NCBI GenBank assembly: GCA_963920665.1
Contig: OY987266.1
Location: forward strand, 11,537,001-11,601,000
DNA: 64,000 bases
Direction: 5' to 3'
Source of the DNA: Straminergon stramineum
Lineage: Eukaryota > Streptophyta > Bryopsida > Hypnales > Calliergonaceae
Shown in pieces: positions 47,854-59,587 of this stretch. Made by a program: the position numbers and the translations under genes. Under the pieces are notes generated by a model. That model saw nothing but the letters and a program-made list of their open reading frames with translations. It was not told the DNA's origin and searched no databases. How positions within the stretch are numbered: position 1 is the first letter of the stretch; each line of letters opens with the position of its first letter.

Positions 47854-48662
47854 GCTAGTGATTGGTTTCGTCACTTTGTTATTTCTTTTATTAGAACAGT
47901 TGCTAGAGATTGGCTTTGTCTCCTTTGTTTCTTTTCTTTTTGATTTTGTCGAATTGCCATGGAATAGTGAGCTTATTAAATCATTTTGTTTTTCTGTCGT
48001 GTATGTTGTTGAGCATTGGAGAGGAAGTCTAATTGTCTTATTTATTTATTATTCTTTGTGCAAAAGGTATCTGTATATATAAGTAGGTCAAGTAGATGTA
48101 GAGCCAGTGATTGGTTGTGAGTGAGGAGAGCAAGTCAAATAGCCAAGGATTGGCGGTTGCTTTGTTTTTTTTTTGTTTATCTACTTGTTGGAGAGTTGTG
48201 AACTAAATCAAGTTTTCTTTTCTAATTGTGATTTAGTAAGCCAAGGATTGCTTCGGATTCTTATAATTTCTTAATTGTCAATTAGTCGTGTTTTGTGTAG
48301 TGAAGCAGTTAGGTTTTTGCATGTGTGAGTCTAGTGGTCAACTTTGCCAAGGATTGACAAAGTTATTATGTGAAGAATAATAAGTCAAGGATTGGTGTTG
48401 TTCACTACTTTAATTTTAGTCTAATAACCTTGTTGTCAAAGCATCATTCAAGTAAAAATTTTGTAAACATATAGGCTAAGTAGAGCCAATGATTGGCAAA
48501 GTTATTATTTGATTTAAAGTCAAATTGTCAAAGTTGTGAGAGCTTATTTAAGAAGAATGCATATATAATTGAGTCAATTAGCCGATGATTGGTTATAATT
48601 GGGTCGTAATTTGTTGTCTACTTGTCTGTGAAAAAAAGTAGTTGTAAGAGCCAGTGTTTGGT
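47854..48662. repeat. Array of interspersed near-palindromes GCCARTGATTGGC
   Basis: Nine copies in about 800 bp: 47,854, 47,902, 48,103, 48,142, 48,240, 48,346, 48,485 (GCCAATGATTGGC, a perfect odd palindrome), 48,581 and 48,650. Spacing is irregular (39-210 bp), so it is not a simple tandem repeat. The same motif occurs in copy A. Intervening sequence is also enriched for CAATTGAC/GTCAATTAG words. Confidence 0.8.
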
Positions 48663-49986
48663 AATATTGAAAACTTGAATTTTAAATCAATTAATCATGT
48701 TAAGTGGTAAGCCTAGGTAAAGCTGAGTTTGTAGTAATTGTGAAGTCAATTAGACAGTATAAAAAAGAGTTGTAAAAGACGAATAGATTTGTGAAGTTGT
48801 ATAATTAATGGAATAAATAGTGGTTGGTTGGTGGGGTTGCAATGAATGATTTCTCATTGTAGGTCTAGGCAGTGAGTGAAAACATAAGTCCAATTGTCTT
48901 TATGAGAGTGAGTATTGGATGTTGTTGTAGTTGAATTGTCATCATCATATGAAGAAATTAAGTGAAGATTATTAAAATAGTGATTGACAAATTGTTATGT
49001 ATTTAATTCAATGTGGTGATGTTGATATCAAATGGATAAATTGTCTATACAGAGGAGATGCTACTTGTTGGTGAAATTTAAGACAATTTAGTTATTACCT
49101 TGTTATTAGTAGTTGAGATATCAAGTAATTAGTTTGATATGATGTGAGTAATAAATCCATGTTAAGGCTTAGCAATTTGGAATTAAAATAGGAGTGGCCA
49201 ATTGACAATTAGGTTATATAGATCAATTAAAAATAGTGTATAACTTTTCCATATTGATAAAGTACCTAGTCAAATTGACAAAATAACAAATTTATATAGA
49301 CTATGAGAATCTAACTTGTTGTAAAATGGACCAATTGACTTGCTAGTTGCAAATGGAACTGGAGAAAGAAAGAAGCTATGTCTAATTGATTGGAATGTAA
49401 TTTATAGGAATGAACTTTAACTTTTGCATGCTTTGTATAATTGTGACAAATTGACCTCACAGATTTGTGATTTTGCATAATTGCATTTGCAGTAATTAGA
49501 TTAATTAATTAGCTACTGGACCAATTGACAATGGATTAAAATTGAAGAGGTAATTAAAGAATTGCAATTGTATGTATGTGGCAATATGTATATAATATAT
49601 GTGGGATGATTAAGTTGATAGAACAGGAGCCTTGACTATTTGACATATCTTTGACAAATTGACATTAGAATTTTAGTATAGGACTGGGACGTCATGTCGT
49701 ATATTTGCATTCATGGGAATTGGACGGAATATTAGGATTGGCTAGAATTTGATTATACATTCCTTGAATCAATTAACAAAATTAATCTTTTTTTTCTTTA
49801 ATTATTAAAGTAAGTAAGTATTATACATTAAAAGTGACCTTAGATACAAAACGATAGACTAATTGACCTTTCCCAAGTTAAAGAACCACCACTAGGGAAT
49901 TCCTTGGGTTTTATTCTCCAAGCTTTTCCCACACTATAAGCACTCATTTGAATGATGATTGTATTAATTTTCAAAAAATCTATACA

Positions 49987-50550
49987 AGTCTATGGTATTG
50001 CATATGATATATATGGTATTTATACATGATATATATGAGATAATTGAATACACTTGAAATATATGTATTATAATAAATATTTATACATCGCACTTCTATA
50101 TATCGTAAACAAAATTATGTATATATATGTGAAATTGAATACACTTTAAATGGTATACCATTTCAAGTCCTATTTGAAATGATACATCTTATAAAAAATT
50201 TACACTATTGTATCCCCTCATATTCTAGACTAATTCTAGTTCTAACAAAAAATCCAAATTTTTTTATAATTTTTTTACAATGAATAACTTTTAAGGATTC
50301 TTTACTTCTTCCACTCTTATTAGTATTAATATATGTATAATTAAAAATTAATTAATTAAAAAAAAATTTAAAAATTCTAGATACCTTTTTTAAGTAGTTG
50401 TCATATGACATGTACTTATATTAGAACTTTTAGATTCTATCTTGTAAGGTAGCAAAGTAGTTGAAGAAAACTTTGCATTATAATCTTCTTATATAGGCTA
50501 GTAGAAACGAAAAATTGGCCATATTACTAAATTTGATTTCTCACCCTTCT
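49987..50550. other. AT-rich intergenic; nothing recognised
   Basis: Dominated by ATATAT-rich words (49,990-50,160). No gene. Confidence 0.5.
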
Positions 50551-50812
50551 TTCCATGTGTTGTTAATTTTTTTGATATTGGTAAAGAGTATTTACCTCAT
50601 TAATATGGTTAATTAATTACACAATGGAATATAAACTACCATATGGAAATGCATATAGTCACATTGACACATGATGTTTTGGTTTTCATGTGTTGTTAAA
50701 TTTTTTGTGTTTAGAATATAGTATTTACTATTATAATATGATTGGTTAATGACTCAATGGTACATAATCCACCATATGGGAATGCATATAGCGACATTGA
50801 CATATAATATTA
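50551..50812. repeat. Tandem duplication, ~133-bp unit
   Basis: Two adjacent units share CATGTGTTGTTAA, TATGGTTAAT/TATGATTGGTTAAT, CACCATATGG.AATGCATATAG and GACATTGACA in the same order, offset by 133 bp. About 80 percent similar by eye. Confidence 0.75.
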
Positions 50813-53800
50813 TATTCCCTTGATTGTGAAAAAATACAATTTTTTTGATAGCCTCATGGGGGTGTTGATTACCTAAAATGTAAATTAAGTTAAATTGAAT
50901 ATTTGAATTTATTTGGGGCTTAAATTTTAGAGCACCTACACCTAAGCTCATTAGATGTAGCTTCAAAAACTCTTAGCGAGTCCGTTGAAGGAATTTGCAC
51001 TCGATAATTATTCTTTCAATGCCAACTTTAAGAGCAATCACTTGAAAAATTCAATCGACCACTCAATACTGGAAGGCCTCTATTGTGATGCAAGATTTCA
51101 AATTATCGAGAATTTCATGGTTAGACTTTGTCCAAATTTAGCAATGTATAGTCGTTTTGAAAACAGGGGTTGCAACAATGGTTGAAGCAATAGAAGATGG
51201 CAAAAGTTGACATGTAGCCTGAAAATCAACAAGGAGTTGGAAAGGTGAGGTCAACAATCTTGAAGTTGAGTGACAATGTGGGATGGTGGGGTTTTGGAAT
51301 CTGCTCACCCCTTATGACCACTCTAGGGCCTCTAGCAACCATTTTGTTGTTTCATTTCTAATACATTTGAACAATGAAGCTTTAAGTTACAAGGCTCTAG
51401 CTTATTAAATTTTGCGCTAAAGTGATTGGAGGATGGAACTCCAATTAATTATTAGCTATACAACCTCTATTATTATTTTTATTGTTTATTGAGCTCAATA
51501 CTATTGGACAAGCACTATAATTAACTCACCTTATGATGAAGCAATCAATGGTTTTGTTTTAAAAAATAAAATTTCATTAGATGAAATTCAGCTACTATAA
51601 ATAGTTGCAAGTTCCCCCAAGTTCTTGGACTATGGGAACTCAACCACAACATCAAGCTAATGTGGTTGGAGTTCAGCTACATCAAATAAAAATAAAAAAT
51701 AAAATTTAATATTATATATATTTAAAAAATTCAATATTTTATTTTCCATTTTTCCATTTTCTCATAATTTTTTATTTTGTCCAATGGCTAGTTCCCAAGA
51801 TGGAAAACGAGCCCGAAACACCCATCTAATGTAGTTGAATTTCATCTAATGCAATTTCTTAAAAATTCTTAAAAATATATTATCTTTCTCTTTTCAAATA
51901 CAATCAATCTCACTACAACTACACACAAATTATACATTTGGTTTCATTGATTTAATGTGAAGTATTTCTAGGTTGAAATAATGGCTTCTTCTTTTCAAGT
52001 TCACGTTGCAAATACTCAAGTTCTAGAGTGGTTGAAGATTAAAGTAAATGAATTATTTTGTTTAAAATATTACTTATAAAAACAATAATAAGTGTTGTAG
52101 GTTGTAGACACCTTGTCTACACATTCTAACACACTACTTATTTGTTTGGATGGATGCAGGATAGGCTCATAAGCTTTTAGAGAATATTTGAACTCAATAG
52201 GGATACCATGATCCTAAGAAAAAATCCATTTTTGCTCTCTATTATAGAAACTTTACATTACACAATGGTTGTAAAAGGTGTAATGCTTGATTTTATTCTA
52301 TACTTGAGAATGATGCCTTGACAAAAATGTATATGGATGTGGGATATATTTAGAGTAAAGCATATCTTGGTAATGATATATGCTTAGCATAGTTACATTT
52401 GAGTTATATACAAGAAATCAAATTGGTTCTTGTAAAGTGATTTTTCAACTTGATCGAAAAAATTGGATAAGCATCTAAAGTCTTGAAATGTTCTAGAAAT
52501 GATTTTTTTTCCCCTCTATTTTTAACTCTCTTGTACCTCTTCCTCATTTTTTTTCTTTCCCAGTCTTTTGTTTTTTTCTTTACTTGAAGCATAAAATCAA
52601 ATTTACTCTTCTAATAGAAAAGAATTGACTCTTGTGCTACTGAAATATCGTAATGGGGTGAACTTTTACTCAACACCTATCATTTGAGCCATTTAGTCAA
52701 GTTAAGAGTCTTTCAAAGGAGATTTCTATCAACTAACTATTCTGGGTACTATACTAGAGGTCACTTTAGAAATAACATGAGACCTTCTATATAGTACATT
52801 CTAACTCTTGGAGCTAATAATTTAAAAAATATTCAAATTACTAAAGTAGCATTTTTTTAAAGTATATTATATTATAACTATTATACAATGCACAATAATG
52901 ATCCACAGATTTGCATAATTGTAAATCTACCAAAAAAATAGTCTAAGAGGAAGAAAAAGAACCCACACAAGGAGTTCCCATTTCAATTTGCAAATTAAAA
53001 AATTAATAAGCAACATTTCATTTTGGGTTATCATATATTTGTTTTCTCTAACTTAAATCTATAGCACACAGTTTTCAAAGACACAGTACATAAGTCAAGC
53101 TTAGCCAATATAATATCACTTGTTAGATTTTCAATTTTTCAATTTTTTTTCTCATATTGTACATGTATGATTCATTTTTATGAATTATTTAATATATGAT
53201 GACTATATATGTATTTTTGTGTAGATTGTATATAACAATAGTTAGAATATATATGTTGTACTAATCAACTATAAAATCTCGTATAAATTTTTTGAATTAC
53301 AATGGGGACATGTTCAAATGCCTCAAATTTCAATTTTAACTACCATAGTCTCTAGGAAAATGGGCAAAAAGTAGAAGTAGAAAAAAAATTAGGGCATATT
53401 TATTGTGAAATAATAGCTAAAAAGCCCCTCAAATAAATAAAAAATCAACGCATGTATATTTGGATTACAATGTATAGTGAAACACTTGAGCTAACTACAA
53501 GACAAGTTGATGTTGATGTAACTCCAATCCTTGAGTTGATGGTTTGTACAAGTCATTTCATATACTTCACTTCAACTATATATGTTTCACTTCCTTTTTA
53601 ATTCTATTTGTTTTCAATTCCAAGGATAGTTGGACTAATTAGAAGTTTTAGAGTAGGAGTAGGAAAATATTGACAAAGAAAAAAAAAAGTTGTTTTGAAA
53701 ACATGGAGAGGTAGAAGAGCAATTACTATGACACAAATTGCCAGTAGGGCAATTGTAATTTGAACAAAATATGAGAAGAGATGAGATGACTAAAAAGGAC

Positions 53801-56200
53801 AAGAGTTCAAAGAATAGATAGCAACCCTTTTGGAGGCACCCTAGGCTAGATTGCACCATTTCAAAATAAATGCTTAACTTTTGCTAGATAAAAGTAATCT
53901 TTTTCTTGCCAAATTTTTTCCATTTCTATTAAAAATGTAGATGAAGTCACCAAATTGGAATGAAAAAGTGCACAAATATAATTGAAAAGTATTTTTTTGG
54001 TCCACAAGATGGATTATTGTAGAAATACAATGCTTTATTAAATTTTAAGTAATTGCCATCCTCGCACTTTTTCAAAAAGCCAAAAAAAAGGTTGGAAGGA
54101 AGACACACAATATCATTTTATATTAAGGTGATGAGACTTTCAGTTGGACTAACATCAATCAACTTAACCTAGTCGAGGAGAGAACATTTTGTCTAGGCTC
54201 AAAGAATAAATATAAAATAACAAAGGACAAAGGATATTTGGTTATGGCATAGTCTATGAAATAGATTGTTGGGAATTTGAATTGTCTAGTTGACCTTAAA
54301 TTTCTTCATAGGTATTGTACATGCAATGAGGTAGAACTATCACCATTTTTTCATGATTTAGATAGTGGAAGGTAATTTTGCACATGTGATTAGGTAGAAT
54401 GCATTGGAAGTAGACAATAAACATTGAAGTGGGCATTGTAAGTAAAAGTGACAACTTCTATTGACAACATGAAAAGTGATTTGATTTGTAATTGAAATTA
54501 AAGCCCCAATAATTTTGGAAATAGTGATTTTTGCATCCACTTTCTATCTATAATATTTTCCATGATTTGTTTATAGATTGGCACTTTGACATAAAAAAAT
54601 CACAAAAGCAATCATAGAGATCAAGATTTCATTTCTTTCAAGATGTTCTCATGAATTTCACAAGATCTCATGGAAAAGAAACTAAAATCTCAAGACGTCC
54701 AAACTCACTTCCAATTTAGATTGTTTTGTTTTCTCACCCTTTACACACACACCTTAGTTTAATTGCTAAAATTCATTCAAGAATCAAGACCCCCTTTCCA
54801 AAATACACCAAAGCCCAGATCCTAGCTCAACCTGTCTCGTCCAATAGAGAACCATGTGGGCCTAGTGCCTACCTCAAACAACCTTGGGCTTTCCTACCCT
54901 TTTGGGCTACTCTTTGAATCTCACAATCAAGTCGAAAGAGAGCTTGTCTATGCTACCTAAAAACTATTGAGCAATGTAACTTTTGCCCACTAATTGCAAT
55001 GATTTTTTTAAACATATTTTGAGTTTTTTCATACAAACATCTAGCTCCAATAAAAATCGCAAAAAATATCATTCAAATTTCAATCCAAATAATGATGCAC
55101 AAAGTTTTTAACAACTTTTTAAAATCTTATTGATATTTAGGGGATAATTAAACTTTTTCTTAAAAAACAAATTTGCTCTCTAAATATGTGATATTGTAGA
55201 TAGAGTAAGCAATTCCAAATTGGATTGTTTCACAAATTTTTGGTAGATTTTGTGGATTTAGCTCATAATCTTTTAGTTAGGAAGCAAATAGGTCGTAATT
55301 ACATTTAGTTTTGAGGATTAACAATCTAATTGGCCTATTGGGTTAGAATTGTCAGGTAGTAAGAGGCTAAGTGTGATTTAGTAAATGTCTATTCAGATTT
55401 TCTTTCACGTGATCTTATTCAATGGCAGTTGGTGTGTCATTCGAGCTGTCTACTTAGTTTGAATTTTCAATTTGTTTTGTTTACCCACTACAAGAGAAGC
55501 AAGTGCGAGTCCAACCAATTTTGTGTAATGTCTTTGTGATTAATATAATGAGAAGATTTAGTTGCCTATTGAATTGTGAGTCTATTTTGGAGTGTGAGAT
55601 TTTGTGAATGTAATGAATGTGTAAAATTGTTTGTGTTGTGAAAAATGACTTCCTAATTGGAAGTACTGGAATTATTGAGATAGATACTTTGTTGTGCATG
55701 TGTTTAAGTCCAATTGAAATTGTCTTGTGTTTGAGTGTTGGTATGTGTGATAAATTGGAATTAATGCAATTGTTTGATTTAGAAGTCTTATTGTTTAGTG
55801 TTGTTGTAGTTTGAGTGATTGCTAATTTTTCAACTTGGGTCATGGTCTTCTATTTTGGGATTGTATTACCTATTTTAGGAATTATTCCCAGTAGCATAGA
55901 TATCCTACTTGATCGTCCCTCTTGGAACGAACTTATATACTAATAGGATAATTTCTAAATTGGTCAATATCCTTCTTCAACAAATATCCCTCCAACACTT
56001 TTTTAATGAGTAATTGAGGGATAATTGGATTAACCACAAACTAGATGTAGCTAGTGTATAAGTAGACATGTAGATAAGAAGTAGCAATCTTTAGAATGCA
56101 AAATTCAAACATTTTGATGAGATCGATGTACAAGAGGATGAGTCATATTCTTATCTAAAGTAATAGTAAGGTCTTACCAAAGAGTTGAAGAGGTAAAAGA
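50813..56200. other. AT-rich intergenic; nothing recognised
   Basis: About 5.4 kb without a supported gene. Possible features seen were only short ORFs (50,985-51,185 plus; 53,635-53,859 minus; 55,481-55,843 minus with low-complexity Asn/Thr/Ile composition). No RNA gene or resolved transposon. Confidence 0.45.
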
Positions 56201-56440
56201 GTGAGTCATCTCCTAGAATAATAATAAGTTTTAATTTTGGAATGAAGATAAAATCTAAATATAGAACTAAAGTGACAAAAAATAAACCATCTCCAATAGT
56301 GATAGTTCTAATTTTAGAATTAAAACAAAATCTAAATCTAAAATTAAAGTCGTAAAAGAGTGTGCCATCTCCTATAGTGATAGTAAATGCTAATTTTGGA
56401 ATAAAAGTAGAATCTAAATATAAATATAAAGTGATAAATG
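56201..56440. repeat. Three tandem copies of a ~79-bp unit
   Basis: Units starting near 56,201, 56,282 and 56,360 each contain CATCTCC(T/A)A, a GTGATAGT-like word, CTAATTTT(G/A)GAAT and ATCTAAATATA. A minus-strand ORF (56,447-56,151) reads through all units and so shows a repeated peptide (TITIGDG, FIPKL); it is a consequence of the repeat. Confidence 0.85.
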
Positions 56441-56959
56441 ATTGCAAATTTAGTGCTGGTATCCCTAAGGGCCCATTGTTCCTTTGGGGAACACAATAGA
56501 TTTGGGGTAGGTTCTTGTAAGCTCAATTTTTTGTAAAAAAGTTTTTGGAAACATAACTTTTGAAGGCCATATTCATTAAATCAAAACAAAACATACATTT
56601 TGAGATGTTAGCCCCGCTATTGGAGACTTCTATTCTAATGAATCAAAGATTTGTGAACAAATCATCCTTTAAAGAATCAAAGGTTTATAAATATATTAAT
56701 ATACTAAAATCTCAATTTATCAAATTTTGTCAATATAAACACTTAATATCATCTAAATATAGGATCAAGGATAACACAAGACTTTAAATTGTCTTATTTT
56801 CTCAAATATGGTCTTCTTTATTTTGGTTGGTGCTTGGTAGCAAAAATTACACCACATATTGTAATAAGACCAAAATTTAACTTGGTGGGCAAAAAAAAAA
56901 TTTCAAATTTTGTTCCCCTCATAGAATGTGTTATTGTATGCACAGAAAGATTTAATTTG

Positions 56960-57585
56960 TTCCATTTAGATTTGTAAAGTGAAATTTATGGAGCTTCTTG
57001 TTTTGCAGGTAGACAAAATATTTTTTGAAAAAATAATGTGCAAGATTCATTTTTGAGCTCAATTTTCACATTTTTAGAAACAAAAAGTTCCACAAGCTTC
57101 ACTTTGATTGTTAGAACAATCTTGTCATTGGGATTAGTATGTTTTAATTCCATTTTAGAACTATTAATGATTTCATTTTTTCCTTTATAAGAAACCTTCT
57201 TCTACTTAGTATTTATTACAGAATGAAAATCATGTTATTTTCTAAAGTTTTATCTTTCCTGTATTATCAACTCAATTCTTCATGATAAATTTTTAAAAAT
57301 TCAAGATCTATAATGTAAAATTTTAAGATTCAAAGTCTCATTAACCAATTTGTCATGCTATCAAAAAACATGATTTTTCACTTTGAATGCATTTATCTTG
57401 CAATTTATGCAATCAAAGTGTTTGAAATCTTTAATATTGACAAATTCTTATACTAGTTAACTACAAGATCCTATAGCTACATATCCAAAAAATGTCATTT
57501 TAAAAGTTTTTCCTCTTTGTACTAGAAATGACAATTTTGAGCAATTTTTGACCAAAAAATCAACCTTTGATCCTTTAGAGGTTAA
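56960..57585 (-). mobile_element. TTAA element, right-terminal part, inverted relative to 33.2 kb
   Basis: The end GATCCTTTAGAGGTTAA (57,569-57,585) is the inverse of the 33,216 terminus, and the complement of this block matches 33,216-33,830 in order. The distal border is not resolved. No ORF of note. Confidence 0.6.
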
Positions 57586-57668
57586 GAGTAGAACATTTAA
57601 TAGAAGGACTTTATTTTGAACAAAGGAATTTAGAGGGATTTGGAAACTATCACTAGAAGAAAACCTTA

Positions 57669-57818
57669 TTGCTCTCAACAAAATCTACATGACATTTCTC
57701 TTCACTATAACATAGAAACATCAATTTCAACACAAAATTTCAAAGTAGATTTTGTGTTGAAATTGATGTTTCTATGTCACAATGAACAAAAATGTCATGT
57801 AGATTTTGTTGAGAGCAA
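57669..57818. repeat. Hairpin: 70-bp inverted arms, 10-bp loop
   Basis: Left arm 57,669-57,738 and right arm 57,749-57,818 are reverse complements apart from about six mismatches clustered in the middle; the loop is TTCAAAGTAG. The outer 28 bp and the inner 29 bp of the arms are perfectly paired. If transcribed it would form a miRNA-precursor- or siRNA-like stem. It is embedded in an ORF of 88 codons (57,640-57,906) that merely reads through it. It sits about 1.8 kb upstream of the E3-ligase start codon. Confidence 0.95.
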
Positions 57819-57913
57819 CATGGATTTCTTTTGCAAGAACAAAAGCAAGGCTTGGGAGAAAAGAGATGAATTTTTTTTGTGCTCTCCTTTAAGGTTGGGA
57901 GGTTGAGCCATCA

Positions 57914-58130
57914 TTAACCCTTAAAGGATAGACTAGTGAAGGTGAAAATCATTCCTTTGGGGAACCGTGTGGCATCTTCTACTTTAAAAAAAATAAAAAA
58001 TACTCATTAGAGGTCAAACTATTATACAATATCTCCCCTATTTGCACAAAATTCCAAAAATGAACAATTGCACTTGTGTCCTATATAGGAAGATTTTTTG
58101 TCATCCAGTAGACAAAAAATTTCCTTAGGA
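57914..58130 (-). mobile_element. Single arm of the 1.5-kb foldback TTAA family
   Basis: It begins TTAACCCTTAAAGGATAG and matches the right arm at 2,389-2,614 (GTG(T/A)G(G/A)CATC(T/A)TCTACTTTAAAA, ATGAACAATTGCACTT, GTCCTA(T/C)A). The other arm is missing here, and the next TTAA-type end (TTTAAGGGTTAA, 58,392-58,403) may or may not belong to it. Confidence 0.65.
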
Positions 58131-58517
58131 TCACATTAGTAGTGACTTCAGCCCTTTAGAAAATAGTGAGTTCCCAGAGTTCCCGAACAATGGGGAACAT
58201 TGCCACAATAGCAATCTGATGTAGCAATGACATTGCCATGTCAGATAATAATATTTAATTAATAATTATTTTTAAAATTAAAATTTTTTCAATGATTTTT
58301 TATAATTTTTTTTCTGAACAACATAGACTAGTTCCCAACACATGGAACAGGCCTGAAACAATCTTTCTATGACCTCAAATCTCCCCTAATGTTTAAGGGT
58401 TAAATCCTTGGTGACTCGATGGTTTGTTATTTTTTTTAAGCATTGAACTATTGTTGGTTCTACTATTTGCATTTATTCATTGATATTGATCAAATTAATT
58501 TACATAACAAAACTATC
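58131..58517. other. AT-rich upstream spacer
   Basis: Contains GTTCCC/GGGAAC words (58,170-58,200, 58,330-58,350) that also occur near 51,600-51,810 with similar neighbours, so probably another diverged repeat. Nothing else recognised. Confidence 0.4.
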
Positions 58518-58747
58518 TACAGTAAATAGTGAAATTAGATTGCCCCACACTATATAAATATTTAGTATTACATTATAAGAATGCATTGCTTTTGAATTAG
58601 GTGTTGTTGTAATTGGAACTCATAAACCTTCATTTGTACAAATGGAAATATATGTAGAATTTTTTTTGACTTCGATGGCTTTGAAAGTACTCTTTTGGGG
58701 TAAGTCAATCTAATTGTTAAGGCAACCTAATTTCACTATTTAGTGTA
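58518..58747 (-). mobile_element. TA-flanked MITE, copy 2 (230 bp), in the gene's promoter region
   Basis: Terminal repeats TACAGTAAATAGTGAAATTAG and CTAATTTCACTATTTAGTGTA; the complement aligns end to end with 7,412-7,664. It ends about 840 bp before the start codon of the E3-ligase gene and less than 100 bp before its CT-rich, GC-richer leader, so it lies in the proximal promoter if the leader is transcribed. Confidence 0.85.
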
Positions 58748-58789
58748 GCACTTTCTCCAAACGAATGGTCCTCAATTCCTCATGGTCCC

Positions 58790-59587
58790 ATCTATACCGC
58801 CCGATTACTATAACCCTATCCTAAACTGAACTCTTGGCCCCCAACCAATGGGGAAACGCCAGGTCGACACAGTCTCACATCCAAGCGAATACCGACACAT
58901 CCTGCCCATCCCTCACTGCCATCCATCCTCGTATTTCCCGCTTTCTAACCCGTCCTACAATCGCCGCTCGATTTGCAATTCGATTCTCCGCACCCTGTCA
59001 ATCTTGTATGCGAATTTTCTCTCCGATTATCTCACCGATTTTCTCTTTCTTCTGAACCTCAAATTGCTCAAATTGATGCAGAATTGCTTAGATCGCCTCT
59101 ATTTTCCCACTCGACAACCTTGTTGAAGATGAAAGTGCCGGGTTAGGGTTTCCCAGTTCTACGCATTCGGCGTGGGCGATTGCGACAGTGCAAGTGATTT
59201 TCACGATTGCTAATGGAGCGGAGGATTTCCCTTATCAGATTCCGAAGTTTGTTGAGCGAAGGCTGGTAGTCTAATCGAGGTTGCCGTTCCAGGCATTCGA
59301 GTGCAGTTTTCAATCCTGTTCTTTGGATATTTGGTCGTAAGCTCTTAAGATTCAGAGCATCTCGTTCGTAGAACATTGTTTGAGAGAATACGGTGGGAAT
59401 TCGGGTGGGAGTTTTTAGGGTTTGGACCATCACTTGCAGTTTGCGTATTCCGAGATTTTATGGCCTTGATGAGTCCACGATACGAAGATCGTATGAATGG
59501 CTTTTCTGGAAGTATTGCAATAATCTTCAATCTCGTTACTTAACAAAATCACGCCGTGGACGGAGGCAACAGAATCATAATTTTGCG
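58790..59587 (+). promoter_or_regulatory. Putative promoter/5' leader of the SPL2-like gene
   Basis: At about 58,780 composition changes from AT-rich to CT-rich with frequent CpG and TCC/CCC words, typical of a plant 5' untranslated region. It contains upstream start codons, including a 92-codon ORF starting 58,848 and ending 59,126. No certain TATA box is visible (TCTATACC at 58,789-58,796 is the nearest candidate), and a 5'-UTR intron cannot be excluded. The region has no in-frame start extending the main ORF. Confidence 0.5.

Larger units (their letters stand above)
46381..49986 (+). mobile_element. LTR of palindrome-bearing family, plus orientation (copy B)
   Basis: Inverted counterpart of 25,920-27,943. 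Homology covers the whole length: for example CTTGACTATTTGACATATC, CACTAGGGAATTCCTTGGG, TTTTCCCACACTATAAGC, and the CTAACTAACTGTTAG area near 46,580. The 3' end (CCTTGGGTTTTATTCTCC...CTTTTCCCACAC) resembles plant Copia R-U5. Removing the nested solo LTR and one CTATT leaves about 2.5 kb. Ends are TG...CA (TGTAGACATAC / TCTATACA), but no target duplication is evident, so borders may be off by a few bases. No gag-pol follows on the right. Confidence 0.65.

Noticed and set aside
47854..48662. CRISPR-like array (repeated 13-bp motif with variable spacers)
   Set aside because: Motif is short, variable and irregularly spaced, lies in an LTR of a plant nuclear genome, and there are no cas genes.
25920..49986. 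One giant 24-kb terminal-inverted-repeat transposon
   Set aside because: The inverted copies are better explained as two LTR copies in opposite orientation; no target duplication or transposase was found between them.
56151..56447. Minus-strand ORF with a repeated peptide
   Set aside because: The peptide repetition is produced by the ~79-bp tandem DNA repeat, in very AT-rich sequence.
57640..57906. 88-codon ORF on the plus strand
   Set aside because: It simply reads through both arms of the 70-bp hairpin; no independent coding evidence.
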